DNA from: Costus lasius
Taxonomy: Eukaryota; Streptophyta; Magnoliopsida; Zingiberales; Costaceae
DNA: 64,000 nucleotides
NCBI GenBank assembly: GCA_027563935.2
Contig: CM050453.2
Span: forward strand, 68,308,018 to 68,372,017
Direction of reading: 5' to 3'
Position numbers and translations under genes: made by a program. Positions 43,215 to 55,972 of this stretch are shown here, piece after piece. Below the pieces are notes generated by a model. The model saw nothing but the letters and a program-made list of their open reading frames with translations. It was not told the DNA's origin and did not search any database. Each line of letters opens with the position of its first letter. Positions within the stretch are counted from its first letter, which is position 1.

Positions 43215-45169
43215 GGCATGTAACCACATAGATACACACTTCTTATTTGGACTTCAACTCTCATCTTCGGTACCACTGTCAATTTTACACAGTGCCAAGT
43301 AGAGGAGTCATGTTCTTTTGTCTCTTTCTCTCTTTTTTTTTGTACAGACTTCAACCCATGTCCTTTGGTACCACTATCAATTTTACACAGTGCCAAGTAG
43401 GGGGAGTCTCTCACTGTTTTTGTGGATCTTGGAATCTTCCTTCCCAACAAATAGTAGAATAGACTAAACATCAACTAGGTTAATCAATTGACATCAATTC
43501 AAAAATTACACTCGTATACTCATTTTATTCAAGTAAGATGCTTTACTCTTGGTTTGCATTCATCAAACAACATACCTACCCAAAAACCTTATGCCTCAAT
43601 CAATGAAGAATTTCAACAAATAGATATATATTGAAGAAATAAATTCAGCATAATAGGTATATCTCCATTCATAGGCATGCATGCATGAACATTCATCATG
43701 ATATAAAAAAATTCTACCTATCTCTCATCACATGGAGTCATAAAAAATTTAAACCTCAAAAATATTATTATCAATGCAAAAGGTGTGAAGTATCAAGCTT
43801 ATATAGTCATAGTCCAAAGTGTAACATGATAGAGGCAAGCAACCTTATAATCACATAAGGCTCAAACAATGCAAAGGGTGATAGAATTTTTAGGAGAAGA
43901 AAATTGTAGATAATCATATCAAACCAAATAATCAAATCACAAGAAAGTGCAAATGATACTCACAAAACTATATAGCTATCTCTGACCGAAAATACATAAG
44001 CCTCAGACCAAAAATAGTGTCGGGCAAATGCTGCAAGGTCCATGTATGTGCCTTTCAAAAATTTTACCTGTAAATTTAAGGTACATAAGGCTCAGTCTGA
44101 AAATAGTCTAAAAAATAATAATGATAAAAATAATTCTCTCAAGGGAGAATCAGAGATGTCGCCGGAGGTCTGAAGAGGATGCCGGTGGAGGCGAGAAGCA
44201 GAGGTGGAACAGAGGCTAGCTGAAAGCTGGTAGCAATGATGGTGATGGTGCTGACAGTAGAGTGAGTAATCTCTAGTGGCCTGCTAGTAAATACAGTCCT
44301 GGAGGTGAGAACGTCGGCCGGTGGGTGTGAGAGATAGCACTGCAGAGAAAAAAAATCAGTCACTAATGAAGAGTTTGCTGCATAAATAAATAAAATCAAT
44401 AGAATAAGAGGCAGTAGAAGAAGTAAGAATCTGCAGATGGTATAATCTAGTGTCAACGGCTGGATATAGTGATGTCAGAGGCAGATGCAGTAGTGGCTAG
44501 AGGTGGAAGACAGTTGCTCTTGAAGATTTCTGAATCTTGTGGCAAAATAAGCAATAATAGGTAGCAAGCAAACCGAACAGTTTTTGAATTTTTTATGAAA
44601 AGCAGCCATACCCTAGAATAAAATTTAATGATCCAAATAGAAAATGGACAAAACTAGGTTGTAGAATAAGATATGTTCTTTTCAGACATATGAAAATCAA
44701 AGGATCAAAATATGTCAGGAATTTAGGGCAGCAGCAGAAATAAGGCTACTCAGATTACAAAACTGCAAAAACTGCACAAAAGTTAATCAGATTCGAAAAG
44801 TTGACATGTATTCTAAAATGATCAAAAAATAAAATCATGAAAATGATTAATCCACAAGATAGAATGTAACATGTTCTTCCAATTTCAAGTGAAAAATCAC
44901 GGTTTCATGTCACCGAAGCACCTTAAAAACATGCAGCAAAAGTGCTAATCAGATTAGTCAGAAGAAAACTGCTGCAGAAATTAATCAGAATCGAAAAGTT
45001 GCTAGGTGTTTTAGAATGATCCATGGACTTTAAAACTTAGAAAAAATATCCAGATGATAGACAAAGATGAGTACTTCGTGATGGTGCCAAAGATCAAAAA
45101 TTTTCGTGACACAGCTTCTTAAAATCGCAGCGAGAAAACACCTACTCGGATAAGCAGAAAGCAATTCAA
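43215..45169 (-). other. Long 3' non-coding region of second Athila-like element
   Basis: No supported gene over almost 2 kb. It contains two copies of the block with CACAGTGCCAAGTAG (43290 and 43388 region), blocks shared with the inverted copy at 26140-38285, and beyond about 44530 unique AT-rich sequence. A CT-rich run lies near 43318-43340. Confidence 0.6.
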
Positions 45170-45375
45170 AAATTACGGGCGTAATGTTCTTTACGTCAGT
45201 GCCGTAATTGACAAAAATTCTCAGGTAAAAAATATCCAAAAATACGGTACCGTAAAAACCAATATGGTACTGCCGTAATAGACTAAAACTCTTGGGATGA
45301 ACTCAGATCACGATTACGGCACCGTAAAGTAGATTATGGCACCGTAAAGCAGATTACGGCCGTGCCATATTTTGC
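45170..45375 (-). repeat. Internal palindrome array of second Athila-like element
   Basis: Three to four paired cores, for example AAATACGGTACCGTAAAA (45239-45256) followed by a TATGGTACTGCCGTAATA core, and GATTACGGCACCGTAAAG (45311-45328) repeated soon after. It lies downstream of the gag-like ORF, the same relative place as 23570-24015. Confidence 0.75.
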
Positions 45376-45617
45376 GCAAAATTTTATTTTCCTGGAAAAA
45401 GAGAAGAAAAAATTAATTCTAAAAATAAACTAAAATAAAAGAAACTAAACTAAGGTAAGAGTTGCTTGGATTGCCTCCCAATAAGCGCTAATTTTAGGTC
45501 CATAACTTGACCAAAACTCAAAAATCATGGTGAAACAGGTGAATCAGTACCAAAGTAAAGAGCAAACAATTTTATGCATTTCTTTTGTCCAAAAATTTTA
45601 GCCACTAATCCAAAAAT
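45376..45617 (-). other. Spacer with conserved Athila block
   Basis: TTGCCTCCCAATAAGCGC at 45471-45488 is the counterpart of the block at 24104-24122. No frame is supported; the ORF stop lies at 45618. Confidence 0.5.
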
Positions 45618-46841
45618 CTAGAATTTCATATAAATCATGATCGACAAGGCTCTCTCAAATATGCAGAAATCAAAATCAAAATTTTCAATTCTAATCAAAG
45701 GATATTCAATGATCTTCCTAAATTTATCAGTAAGCAAAATCATTAGTCCTTTCTTCAAATTTATGTCTTCAATTGCAATAAGATTAGGACTTAGATCAAA
45801 AGATGCAAGTATTGGATCATGAAAATGGTCTTTCTGTCTCAAATTAGATTCCTCAATAAAGCATAAATTTTCAAATAAATTAGAAGATTGATCAATAGAT
45901 ATGGGCAAAGCATCAGAGTGAGATTCATCAATTTTCACAATATTCAAATCCTTATTAAGTTCCTCACGTACTTCATTAAATAATTTAACAATTTCAAAAT
46001 CACCAACAAAATCAGAGTAAGATTTCTCTAAATTAGTCCCCTCATATCCTTCATTAGATTTAACCATAAACAATATATTATCAAAATAATCAATTTCATA
46101 AAAAGAGGGTTTGTCAATTTCAATTTCTTCAAACTTTTCCACAAATAAATTATCAAAAGAATCAATTTCACAATGATCAAAATCAGAGTGATATTCATTA
46201 ATGTTCACATAAGGCTCAATCTCAAAACAATCATGATTAGAGGGGGATTTTTCTAAATTAATTTCTTTAGTTTCAAACTCAAATAAACATGCTTGTTGTG
46301 CTAACTGGGTTTCCAAAATTTCAAAAATAGCAGTTAAACATTCTACCTGAGAAGCAAGTTGACTTATTATTCCCTTAAGATCCTCAAATTCTTTATTTTG
46401 ACTTGTCATAATTTGGTTTTGATTTGACATGAATTTTTCAAGCATAGTTTCTAACCTAGATTCTTCATTGTCCTCAAAATAAGGTTCAGAAACATGATTA
46501 GAGCAAGTATCATAAAAAGAAGTTTGATTTTCCCAACTAGAATCATAATGATCATCTTGATAACATGAAGAATTAAAATTTTGAGGCATTAAAATATGGC
46601 AATTAGAACTATAATTATCAAAACTACCACAAATATCACAGTTTATGGAAGAATAAGATGTCATAGGAGGATGCATATTTAAAGTGTCTAATAGACGAGA
46701 GATAAAATCTAACTTATCTTCAAGAGTGCATGATGAATCATCTTTATATGGCATGTATACTTCATCTCTTTCAGTTGCCCAAAAGTTATAATTGAAAGAC
46801 ATATCTTCAAATATATCAACAACAGAAAGACAATCCAACAC
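45618..46841 (-). CDS. Gag-like ORF of second Athila-like element (407 codons, uninterrupted)
   Basis: The N-terminal 25 residues match the Athila-1 gag segment (DIFEDMSFNYNFW against LLEEMALNHNQW). A zinc knuckle follows, CDICGSFDNYSSNC near residues 69-82, in which the His is Asn. A predicted coiled coil (FMSNQNQIMTSQNKEFEDLK, about 139-190) matches the other copy. The last 210 residues are Asp/Glu/Asn/Phe-rich and carry no protease motif; they do not resemble a known domain. No ATG starts this frame at its left limit (a TGA lies just upstream), so the true N-terminus is missing or spliced from elsewhere. It stands out as unbroken among decayed neighbours, but its AT-rich composition favours long frames. 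Confidence 0.5.
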   Translation of the reverse strand: MLDCLSVVDIFEDMSFNYNFWATERDEVYMPYKDDSSCTLEDKLDFISRLLDTLNMHPPMTSYSSINCDICGSFDNYSSNCHILMPQNFNSSCYQDDHYDSSWENQTSFYDTCSNHVSEPYFEDNEESRLETMLEKFMSNQNQIMTSQNKEFEDLKGIISQLASQVECLTAIFEILETQLAQQACLFEFETKEINLEKSPSNHDCFEIEPYVNINEYHSDFDHCEIDSFDNLFVEKFEEIEIDKPSFYEIDYFDNILFMVKSNEGYEGTNLEKSYSDFVGDFEIVKLFNEVREELNKDLNIVKIDESHSDALPISIDQSSNLFENLCFIEESNLRQKDHFHDPILASFDLSPNLIAIEDINLKKGLMILLTDKFRKIIEYPLIRIENFDFDFCIFERALSIMIYMKF

Positions 46842-47063
46842 AAATCAATTAAAATTTTTAATTTTTTTATGGAATATATAAAAAAAAGAAAATCTAAAAC
46901 AAAAGTAAATTCACAAATCTCAGAAATTCTTAGTTATGTCACAACTTCTGAAAATCCAAAACCTGCAAAAACAAAAAACTAAGTTAAATCTAAAATAAAT
47001 AAAAAAAACTTAGTCTAGCAATACTAACAACTATATTGATATTAACAAAACTAAGGTCCCCAT
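46842..47063. other. AT-rich spacer, no gene seen
   Basis: The upstream gag sequence expected here is not recognisable. The right edge is the insertion point of element E; 47059-47063 (CCCAT) would be its target site, but the partner copy lies outside the window. Confidence 0.5.
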
Positions 47064-49334
47064 TGTTAGGGAATACCGGGTGTAATTTAAAATTTTGCAG
47101 TCCCAGGACGAAGCGGAAGAATCATTACACCCGAAACATATTCCGGTCCCAAGGATCCATGCGAGAGAGAAGACACAAAGATGTGTTAGAGATGTACCTC
47201 TTTTGCTTGTCTAGTTGCCGAAGCCATGTTGAAGGCGCCCAAGTGTTCGCCCTCTACAAGTATCCACGCGTCGACTCCTTGATCGTTGCTCCCTTCCATG
47301 CTTGGTGCTAGCCTCGGGAAGAGAATCAAGCCTTAGGGTTCCTTCACTTCTCATGCGCCACCTCCAAGATGAAAACGCCAAGAAGAGATGAGGAGGAAGA
47401 TGATGCGCCAAGTGCTTCCTTCTTCTTCTTTGCCTGCGCCACCTTCAAGCAAGGTGCGCCTATGGCCAAGGAACGGAGAGGGCATGTGGCAAGGAGATGC
47501 CACCAAACACTAAGTGTCCTTGCGCCAAGAAGAGAGGGAGAAGAAGAAGAACTTGCAGCTATGGAAGAAGATTGCGCTCCTTGATGAAGAAGGAGAGCTC
47601 CAAGCTCTCAAGTTGTCGCCACCTTAAGCCTCCACGCCTCCTTGTGTATGAGACCTCACGTCTTTAAGGAAGGGAACCCAAGAGGGGGCGACAAGGGGTC
47701 CTATAAATAGGACTAGAGGCGGTTCAAGCAAGGGCTAGGATCATGCCAAGTGTATGGCTAGGATGAGGTGTCTTGAGGCAAGGAAAGTCTCCAAGACTTT
47801 ACCATAAACCTCATTCAACCTATCCATAAATGTCCAAGCACTATATCATCCCAAGACATACCTCAAATGCATTCTTACCATCAAAGGAGAAGTGGCCAGG
47901 CGCAACATGCAAGAGGAATTCGGCTAGGGTGGTGTCTTGGGAGAAACTAGGGTTTGAGGTAAGGTAAGTCTCCAAGACATTACCATATACCTCTTCCCTA
48001 TGTCCATATTCGCCTAGGAACTTCCCATAAAACTTCTCAAGCCATATCAGCCCCAAGACTTGCCTTAGAGGCAAGTATTCCATCCAAGGAAGAGGGGCTA
48101 GGCGCCCTTTACTTCCATAATGAAGCAAAGGCGCCTCCCTCACCCCATTATGCCCTTAGGCGCCAATGGGGTGAGATTTCTCCCCATTATACCCTTTTAA
48201 GCCAATTCCCTCTTCATGACAACTAATTATTGGGCCTCATTGGATAATGAGCTAGCCCAAACTTCATGGCATGGGTTGATTAAGCCATTGGATCTAATCC
48301 AATGCAACCCTAATCCAAATGTGACCAATTAAGGTCAATTTCGGGTCAACCTACCAAAAATGAAGTTTGGCTCCAATAACTTTCTTCCAACTCATCAGGC
48401 CCATTGGTGTTGATGAAATCTTCCAAATTGGTCCAAGTTATCCAATAACTTGATCATAAGGCTTCTGATTAAAGCAACGTCAAGAGTCTATTGCGTGTGA
48501 CCCCGTAGGATCCATATGACGATGGTAATGATGTAAACATCATAAGTAGTGAGGGGTATCTAGCAACACATCACTACTACCCATGTCATAGGACTTAAGT
48601 CATTATGGCAACAACTCCTAACAAGCAACGAGGATTCCCATTGCATTATAGATCCCTTTGCCTAAACTGATATCCTGCCATTGGATTAGTCTCAAGTTTA
48701 TCAATCCAATGCATTGGTCATGACTCGACTAGTGTGGCCACACATTCCTGTCATGCACCAATAAGGTGGGGCGCCCCCGAGTGGATATCATGCTTCCAAT
48801 AAGGAAGGGGCAAATCCTACTATTGGTCATCCATGTCTCTACATGACTTATGACATGCCCAATGTCAGTCGTTTTGGTCTCCCAATTACGGAGAGACGTA
48901 AGACTGTATCAAAGCATACCCATCATCAAATCTAGACATGAATACCTCAAGTCAAAGGATCAATGCAAACCTCTTGCATGTGAGATTGACTTGTTGACTA
49001 GACAAGCCAATCCTCACGGTGGATCACTCCAGTGCATCCAATGCACCTATATGCCTGATTACTATGCCCCGCACTTAAGTAGCCCATACACCAGTCTCAC
49101 ATGTACCAAAGCTATCCCATATCTGCTAAGGTACCTTGACTAGGGATAGCTTATGAGAATGGATCCAGTCCAAATTCCTGGGACATTATTTTTGCAACTC
49201 AATACATCAACGCGGGTAGAGAAATCTGCATAATAACGACCATGCCTTTAAAGAGAATAATAATTCTATCAAAGTACATTTAAACAATGCCCGACCATGT
49301 CCAAACATTGGTCTGCAGGGCATAAACACCAACA
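47064..49334 (-). repeat. 3' LTR of older copia element E (2271 bp)
   Basis: On the - strand it starts at 49334 (TGTTGGTGTTTATGCCC) and ends at 47064 (TTCCCTAACA); the inverse of the polypurine tract (ATCTCCCACTTGCACT) adjoins at 49335. It shares with Angela LTRs an ATCTAGCAACACATCACT block near 48550 but is otherwise distinct. On the - strand ATGGCTTCGGCAACT starts at 47227, followed by GAG-GTACAT, a donor-like site. Confidence 0.8.
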
Positions 49335-52300
49335 ATCTCCCACTTGCACTAAGACTAAGGGCAACTGATGTTTAGTCAGTTCCAATGTCTCTAGTATGAC
49401 CCATTTAGCTTCCGCTGCGCCAGAGGCTATGTCAGTGGGTTTTTCCAGATTGCTATCTGTGTTTATTTTAACAAATTTGATCATCATCCTTATCCATGAT
49501 CTCTAAGATCAGATGATATGCTGCAGTACATACTTGAGCACTAAGTTCCTTCACTTATGTTATGGCCCCAGTAAGAACTATACTGGACCATCAAGCACCA
49601 GGAACTAAATCAAGTTCAATTGAATGAAGCTGCTTCCTTGGCTGCCACAAGAAGCTGCAACGTACTCAGCCTTATTTGTAGAATTTTGCCACTATGGTTT
49701 GCATAATGATCTTTTAGCACACAACAACACAACAAGGCAAAGCGCAAATCCTGGCTGTGGTCATAAGACTGGAACGAAGTATCAGTGTACCCTTGTACAC
49801 AAAATTCTTCCTGTCTATCATAGACTAGACTTCAATCCTTTATACTTCCCAAGTATATATAAGGATTGCTTTCACAGCTATCCAGTGTCAAACACTAGGA
49901 TCTGATTGAAACTTACTGGCTATGCTCCATGCATTTGCCACAAATGGTCTTGTGTATATTACTCAAAACATGATCCATCCTATACACCATGTATCAGGAT
50001 TTTAGACCCATGTTATTACTCTCCAGCTGTGTCATAGGACACAACATCCTCATGAGAGTCAGACCATATCTCTCTGGAAGGTATCAATATTTGGAATCAT
50101 CCAATATAAACCTCTCCAGAAACTCTTGGATGAACATAGATTGACTAAAGGGCAATGACTTTCTTGGATCTCTATCTATAGATCCTCATGCCTAGGATGT
50201 AGGCATCATTCCCTAGATCATTCTTCTCGAAATACATCTCAAGCCTTTTCTTCACCATGTGAAGAGCTGAGATGTCATTCCATGTGAGGAGAATATCATC
50301 AATCATCTAGAACAAGAAATACTATTAAGGTGCTCCCACTGATCTTCTTGTAAACACAGGCTCTTTTAAACATGCTTGCATAACACCATGCATATCTTTA
50401 TGGCCTTGATATGAAAACCTTCTGGCTATTCCCTTGTAGGTATCTTTTCAGACATCTATGCAAGAAAAGCAGTTTTCGTAACAACACTCCATAACTGATC
50501 ATGCAATTATAACAAGCAGATTCCTAATGGACTTAAAACTCAGCTATTGATGAAAAATTTCATCATTATCCACCTAGTGGATTTGCTTGAAATTTCTGTT
50601 CACTAGCTTGCCTTTCAAGGTAACAATGTTACCTTCCATGTCTATCTTCCTAGAAGATTTATTTACAGCCTGTGGGAATTACCCCTTTGGCAGCTCAACC
50701 AAGTCCCAGACTTGATTAGCAGACATGGAGTCCATTATGGTTCTCATGGCGCTTAGCCATTTCTTGGAATCTGGTCCATCGACCGCTTCCATTTCATCAT
50801 AAGTCTTAGGTTCATCCCAGATTAAAAATTCGTCATGCCCAACATATCGAATCGATCCAGACTTATGTGGTTCCTGTGTTACTTGAACCTCAGGTTGACT
50901 TTCAACCTGTATGTGAGATTTTGCTCTCCATCTGTGTCTAATTATATTGTGGTTGTTCTGGACCTTGTCCCAATCAAATCTACTCCCACTGGCCTTTTTC
51001 GAAAGAAATATCTTCTCAAGAGAGATAGCAATATCGAGCAACAAATATTTTGTTCTCCCTAGGATAGAAATAGCACCCTTCAGTGCCCCCACAAACATAT
51101 ACTTTTGAATCACTGCATATTACATTCCTAAATCCTTTGAAGAAATGGGATATTTGCAGTTTCCAACTCAAAAGCTATCTTAGACACACTCTCCAATGGA
51201 GTGACAGTACATCTGTTTACATGGCGTCAAAGTAGTAAATTTGCATGACTATTCAAAGATGGAACCACATCCAATGTGTTCCTTTTTCTTTCTTTGAAAT
51301 TCACCACACAGTGGTGTTCTAAGTAAGCTGTGAGATAACTCCACACTTCTTAGGACAATCATCAAATTCTCCACTAATCACCTTGATCCAATCAAAGTGC
51401 TTTAACAGATCCTCCAATTTGACTCAATACTTCATTTGTGAACTTCTTGGATTTCTCCAAAGTTCTTAGGTTGGACAAGACATACCCACTCCTGATGAAG
51501 CATATAACACCTCTTAGTGCTTGTTTACATGGGTCCACATACATTGCTGTGTAATAGATCCAACAAGCCACTACTCCTTCCACCCTTTATGGTGAAGGTA
51601 GCATCTGTCACATTGTTCCTTCGAACTAGGCTCACATGTATCATAATCCTGAAAGGATAATGATCCCAATAGTCCATGGACCTTTGGATGTGACCATTGT
51701 TCTATGGTTCAAGAGACAATGCTTTAAGAGTGTGTTTATTGAATCATTGGATCTGATCTTGTGTTACATATAGAACCACAAACTATTATCAACTGTATCA
51801 CTTCAATAGAACATCTCAGATTTAAAGAAAAATATCATTTATTATTTCAAACTGAAATGCTTTCCAAAATGAATGATGTTCTAATACATAAGCTGATATA
51901 TAATAGCAAAGTTCTAGATAAAGTCTTCAAGGCAGTGAGATGATATCAACAGCAGCATCTAATGCTCCGTCCCTGACCCGAGAGTCGATCCCATCAAGCC
52001 TCATCGTCCTACTTCTTTTGAGCTCCTGCACATGTAAAACATATGTGAGCCTCACATGCGGTACCCAGTACCCATGAATAAGAAGTAGACAAAAGACCTC
52101 GGTAACACAATACCTGAAGCGGATGGATTACATCCCTTCTTCTTTGCCATGCTCTTCTTGGCCATTAATCCTCTTCGAAATACCCATACATTCTCAGTCT
52201 TCCGAAGTATTAGCTTCGAAGATACAAAACCATGGTCATTCTCAGATTTAGGCATACACTCTGAAGATCCAACAGAACTCTCCTGATCATTGTCTATAGA

Positions 52301-52411
52301 GCATGGTGTGAAGAGTCCTTTGAGATGTATGATAAGATCATAAATCCCCATCTCATCACACTCAACCTTGACCTCTGGGGTCATGCACACTAAGACAAGA
52401 GCAGTGTACTG
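49335..52411 (-). pseudogene. Degenerate copia polyprotein of element E, main part
   Basis: Domains appear on the - strand in copia order from right to left: Gag (MTPEVKVECDEMGIYDLIIH near 52390-52330), a basic stretch and protease remnant (about 52150-52040), integrase remnants (51700-51130), a linker and RT start (MDSMSANQVWDLVE near 50720-50680), RT remnants to about 49850 and RNase H remnants to about 49400. Many frameshifts and stops occur; no catalytic set is complete. Element B interrupts Gag at 52411. Confidence 0.75.
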
Positions 52412-54116
52412 TGTTGGAGTATGCCCTTAAGGCTAATGTTTGAGGCCTTTGGGATTGTAATAGTATCATGTAATAAACTCTTATGTTTATAAAAGGCATG
52501 GTTATTATTCAGCTTGTTACCTTGTCTGCTGTAATAAGTGTACTTCTGAATAATGTCTCAAAGCTGTTCAGCTAGGCTGACAGGCTATAAGTCCTTAGTC
52601 GAGATATCTTGGAGAACATGAGACAGCCTTGATATGATAGAGACTAATATGAGTGCTAATCTTATAGGATGCTTCGAGCATGGAATAAGATGTAGACTCA
52701 TGGGTACATTGGATGTACTGGACAGACCCTACTGGGATATTCCATTGCTTGTCACAATGTGAATGATCCTTGTAAGCAACAAGTGGCACATGTCCTCTGA
52801 CTTGAGATCACTTGTGTTTCTAAATGAGGATTGTCATTGTCTTGAGCTAGTTCAATATCATTTGAGATATAATGATTATAGACTATCTTGGATGGTGAGC
52901 TTGAATCAGGTTAGGGCACTTGTGATAGATAAAGGATTGCCGTCTCCTTGTTTAAGGAGTGTGATGTTCTATAGGGCCACACTATATGAGATGATTGAGG
53001 AAGTGTATGGCCATACCCAGATGACTATGTTCATCTGATCTAATCATGCTCATCGTATTGGAGTTACAAGCTTGACATGCTTGTCCAATAAGAACATCCA
53101 GTGGCAAAGGACACATGTATGCCTTGTGAATTGAGTCACACTTGTGCTGTGTTTTGGGTGCAGTCTTGGAAGACTCTTTCCTTTATATCGGGAGACAGTG
53201 ATGTGTTGCTAGATACCCCTCACTGATCGTGATAACGTAAGTTATCGTTACCGACATTTAAAGGAAACCCTCAGGGTCGCACAATTTGGTGATATGGCTT
53301 CCTTAAGTCAGATCGTGTGGACTGAATTGTTTTGGTTCAGTTTAAAGAGATTTAATCTCTGATTGTAAGTGAGATCTGGTCTGATCATGTTTGATTGATT
53401 AGAGCTTTAGATCGGTAAGCTTCGATCGAGAGAGATGATGCTAGATCGGTGCGATCAGAAGCGTCAGATGATGAAGGGTCAGATCTAGGACCTTGTGGTC
53501 TAATTTGGTCTAGACTTAATTCTGGGCTGATTTGGTTTCGAAATTGAACCAATGAAATTGAACCGGCTCATGGGTTGAGCGCTTGGTTCAAGAGGGAGAA
53601 GAGGTTGCGTTTGGTTCATGGAAACATGAACCATGAACGCCAACTCTTAATCGTTGCCATTTATGGAAAGTTCCATAAGCTAAACGCATATGCGTTCATG
53701 GCTTGATTACTCTCTAATGCTTTCGGTTTTGCTCTTTGGGCGTGGAGAAAACGGCTTGCTCTTGGAGAAGGCGTGGTTCTTGCGAAAAGAAGAAAGAGCT
53801 CTCGAAAAGAAGGCAGCCCTTTTCATCTAATCTCCTACACACGGTTGAAAGAGCTTGCCAATCTTGCTAGCACAAGACTTGCGCAAGGAGGAAGCTTTCA
53901 TCCCTTGTGTGTGATTTCTTTGGAGAAGATCCCTTCGGTCTTTCTTCTTCCAAGCCGCACCATCTACATGGCTATGGTATGATCTTGTTCTTATCAATCT
54001 TTGATAGTTGAACAATTGGCATGCAAACGATTTTAAAACCCTTGCTTCCGCTTGCATCATTTTTCATTAGCGCCATGCTTAGGGTTTTTGCCCCCTTTAT
54101 CTTTGGGGTTCCTTCA
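52412..54116 (+). repeat. 5' LTR of element B (1705 bp)
   Basis: It starts TGTTGGAGTATGCCC and ends GGGGTTCCTTCA. It has the start-codon block ATGGCTATG (53968-53976) with donor GTATGATC from 53977. Confidence 0.97.
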
Positions 54117-55972
54117 ATTGGTATCAGAGCTTGGCTCTTTGCATGCTATTTTGTTTGCTAATGTGATCCATACTTGTTGCGCCTACTTTGTTTACATGTT
54201 GGATGCGCTTACCTTGGTTTGGTTTCATGAAAGTTGCGCTTGTATCATGGCTTCATGAAGGTTGCGCATGTATCATTTGATGACATGTAGTTTGCGCTCC
54301 CCCTTGAAGGGGACTCCCTGAAGTTTGCGCTCCCCCTTGAAGGGGACCCCCTTAGATCTAAGGGTTATCAAGCATGTTGTTTGTTTGTTTGCGCATGTAC
54401 TAGATGTTTTTAAAAACAAACTTACATCTTGCGCGCATGATTAGATCTAAGGTGTCCCTACAATAAACCCTTAGATGGGTTGATGGGGTTGAAGTCACCA
54501 CTAGGTTAGATCCAAGTCTGATCAGACCATCTGACAGCTCAGATGGGTTGACCCAATAGCACCTATGCGCAAGCACAAGGTGGCTATAGGTTGACTGCAT
54601 CTAGGGCGTGTAGCGAGGTCTGGTTGAGACAACTACTGAACACACTTGAGTTAGGCTCGGGGTCACACCCGCTTGCCAAAACTCATGGGGTGGTTCAGCC
54701 CTTGGGGCATGCATGGTTGACCATTAGGTCAACTCGGGTCAGTTAGGACTCGGTGCATGCAAGGGCAAAGGATCTAGCTAGATGGATGAGTGGATCCCCA
54801 TCAATGGACCATTGTAAGGTTATAGGGATCATAAGGAAATTAAAATTGATGCCATGGGGTTTTTCAAAACTTTTAATTTCAAGATGATTGGATCACATGT
54901 TGATTGAACCATTTGCTTGTTTATTTAGTCTTATGTGGGTTGCCCTATTGTGTGCTGTGCTGGGGCCTGCGTGCCTGGATTTAAAATTGTAAATTAATTT
55001 GTGATCTGCGAATCACATTGTACTTAATTTATAATATGTAGTTGACCTACGAGTCAACCTTGTCTAGATAGATCAAATGTATTTGATTAGACAAGAGCAA
55101 AGGCACACATCCCGAAGGGGCATTCAGCTGGTAACGCACCTGAGGTGCTCTTGGCGCTAGGGCCCTAGGTTGGACCAGATGAGATGCCAAGGAGCTCAAG
55201 TGAAGACTTAAGTAAATTAAGGTCTTACTAGGGTTCATGGGCTTTTACCACATAAGATCATGCTTTCTTCTTATTGCTTATAATTAGAATTGCATGTTTA
55301 AGTTTATCTTCTGCTATCACCATAGGACTTGCATGATAGTTAAGAAGATAAAAGACCGATAAAATCCAACGCTAATATATCAAGCTCGTAAGCCTTCTGA
55401 CGCGAAACCTCACCTTTCTGATTATCGTTGGAGCCGTGTTGAACCCACTCAGTGGGCACGTCCATCTATCTTCAGACGGTGCTGGATTTCACCTGCGTGT
55501 TACAGAGTTGGGATTTATCCCCTCTCGTTGCTCAGCATAGCACGTGGTGGTCCAGGGAGTAGGTCAGGTCAGCTTGACCATGTTGGCTACATATGTGGCG
55601 CATATGGTAGCACATGGAGGCAGCCATCTCTGGGATCAGAGACTGTGTTGTACCAACTCAGTTGGCACAGTCTGCTGGATCGCCAAGATGAAGGGGAATC
55701 GCACGGGTTGGCGATTGGCTGGGATAGCCTACCAGAAATTAGTGCTTGTTATCTCTGTGCATCTTATCTCGCCTGAGCGGGACGCGGAGACCAAGTATGA
55801 AATCTGGATCCCATCTCACTAAAAGAGTATTACTCTTTCGGACTGTTTACTGGATTTTTCAGTCAGACAAAATAGTGAGAAAAGAATCTTTCTTAAGTCC
55901 TGGATTGATTCTAAACATTGATACTGACCTTGCTGTTCTTGCTTGTTGTAGATTCCTGCAGCAACGAACACC
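54117..55972 (+). other. Leader and primer site of element B
   Basis: The primer site TGGTATCAGAGC is at 54119-54130. An imperfect tandem duplication of GCGCTCCCCCTTGAAGGGGA lies near 54293-54346. Hairpin palindromes are at 55444-55456 and 55653-55665, and TTGTAG at 55946-55951 precedes the ATG by 21 bp. The predicted leader intron is 53977-55951. No coding frame. Confidence 0.88.

Noticed and set aside
47369..47584. Glu/Lys/Ala-rich frame in the element E LTR
   Set aside because: No homology, opposite strand to the LTR, purine-rich composition; not supported as a gene.
53773..53982. Short frame in LTR B repeated at 61239-61448
   Set aside because: It overlaps the putative exon 1 but in another frame from the conserved ATG, and is not conserved in A or C.
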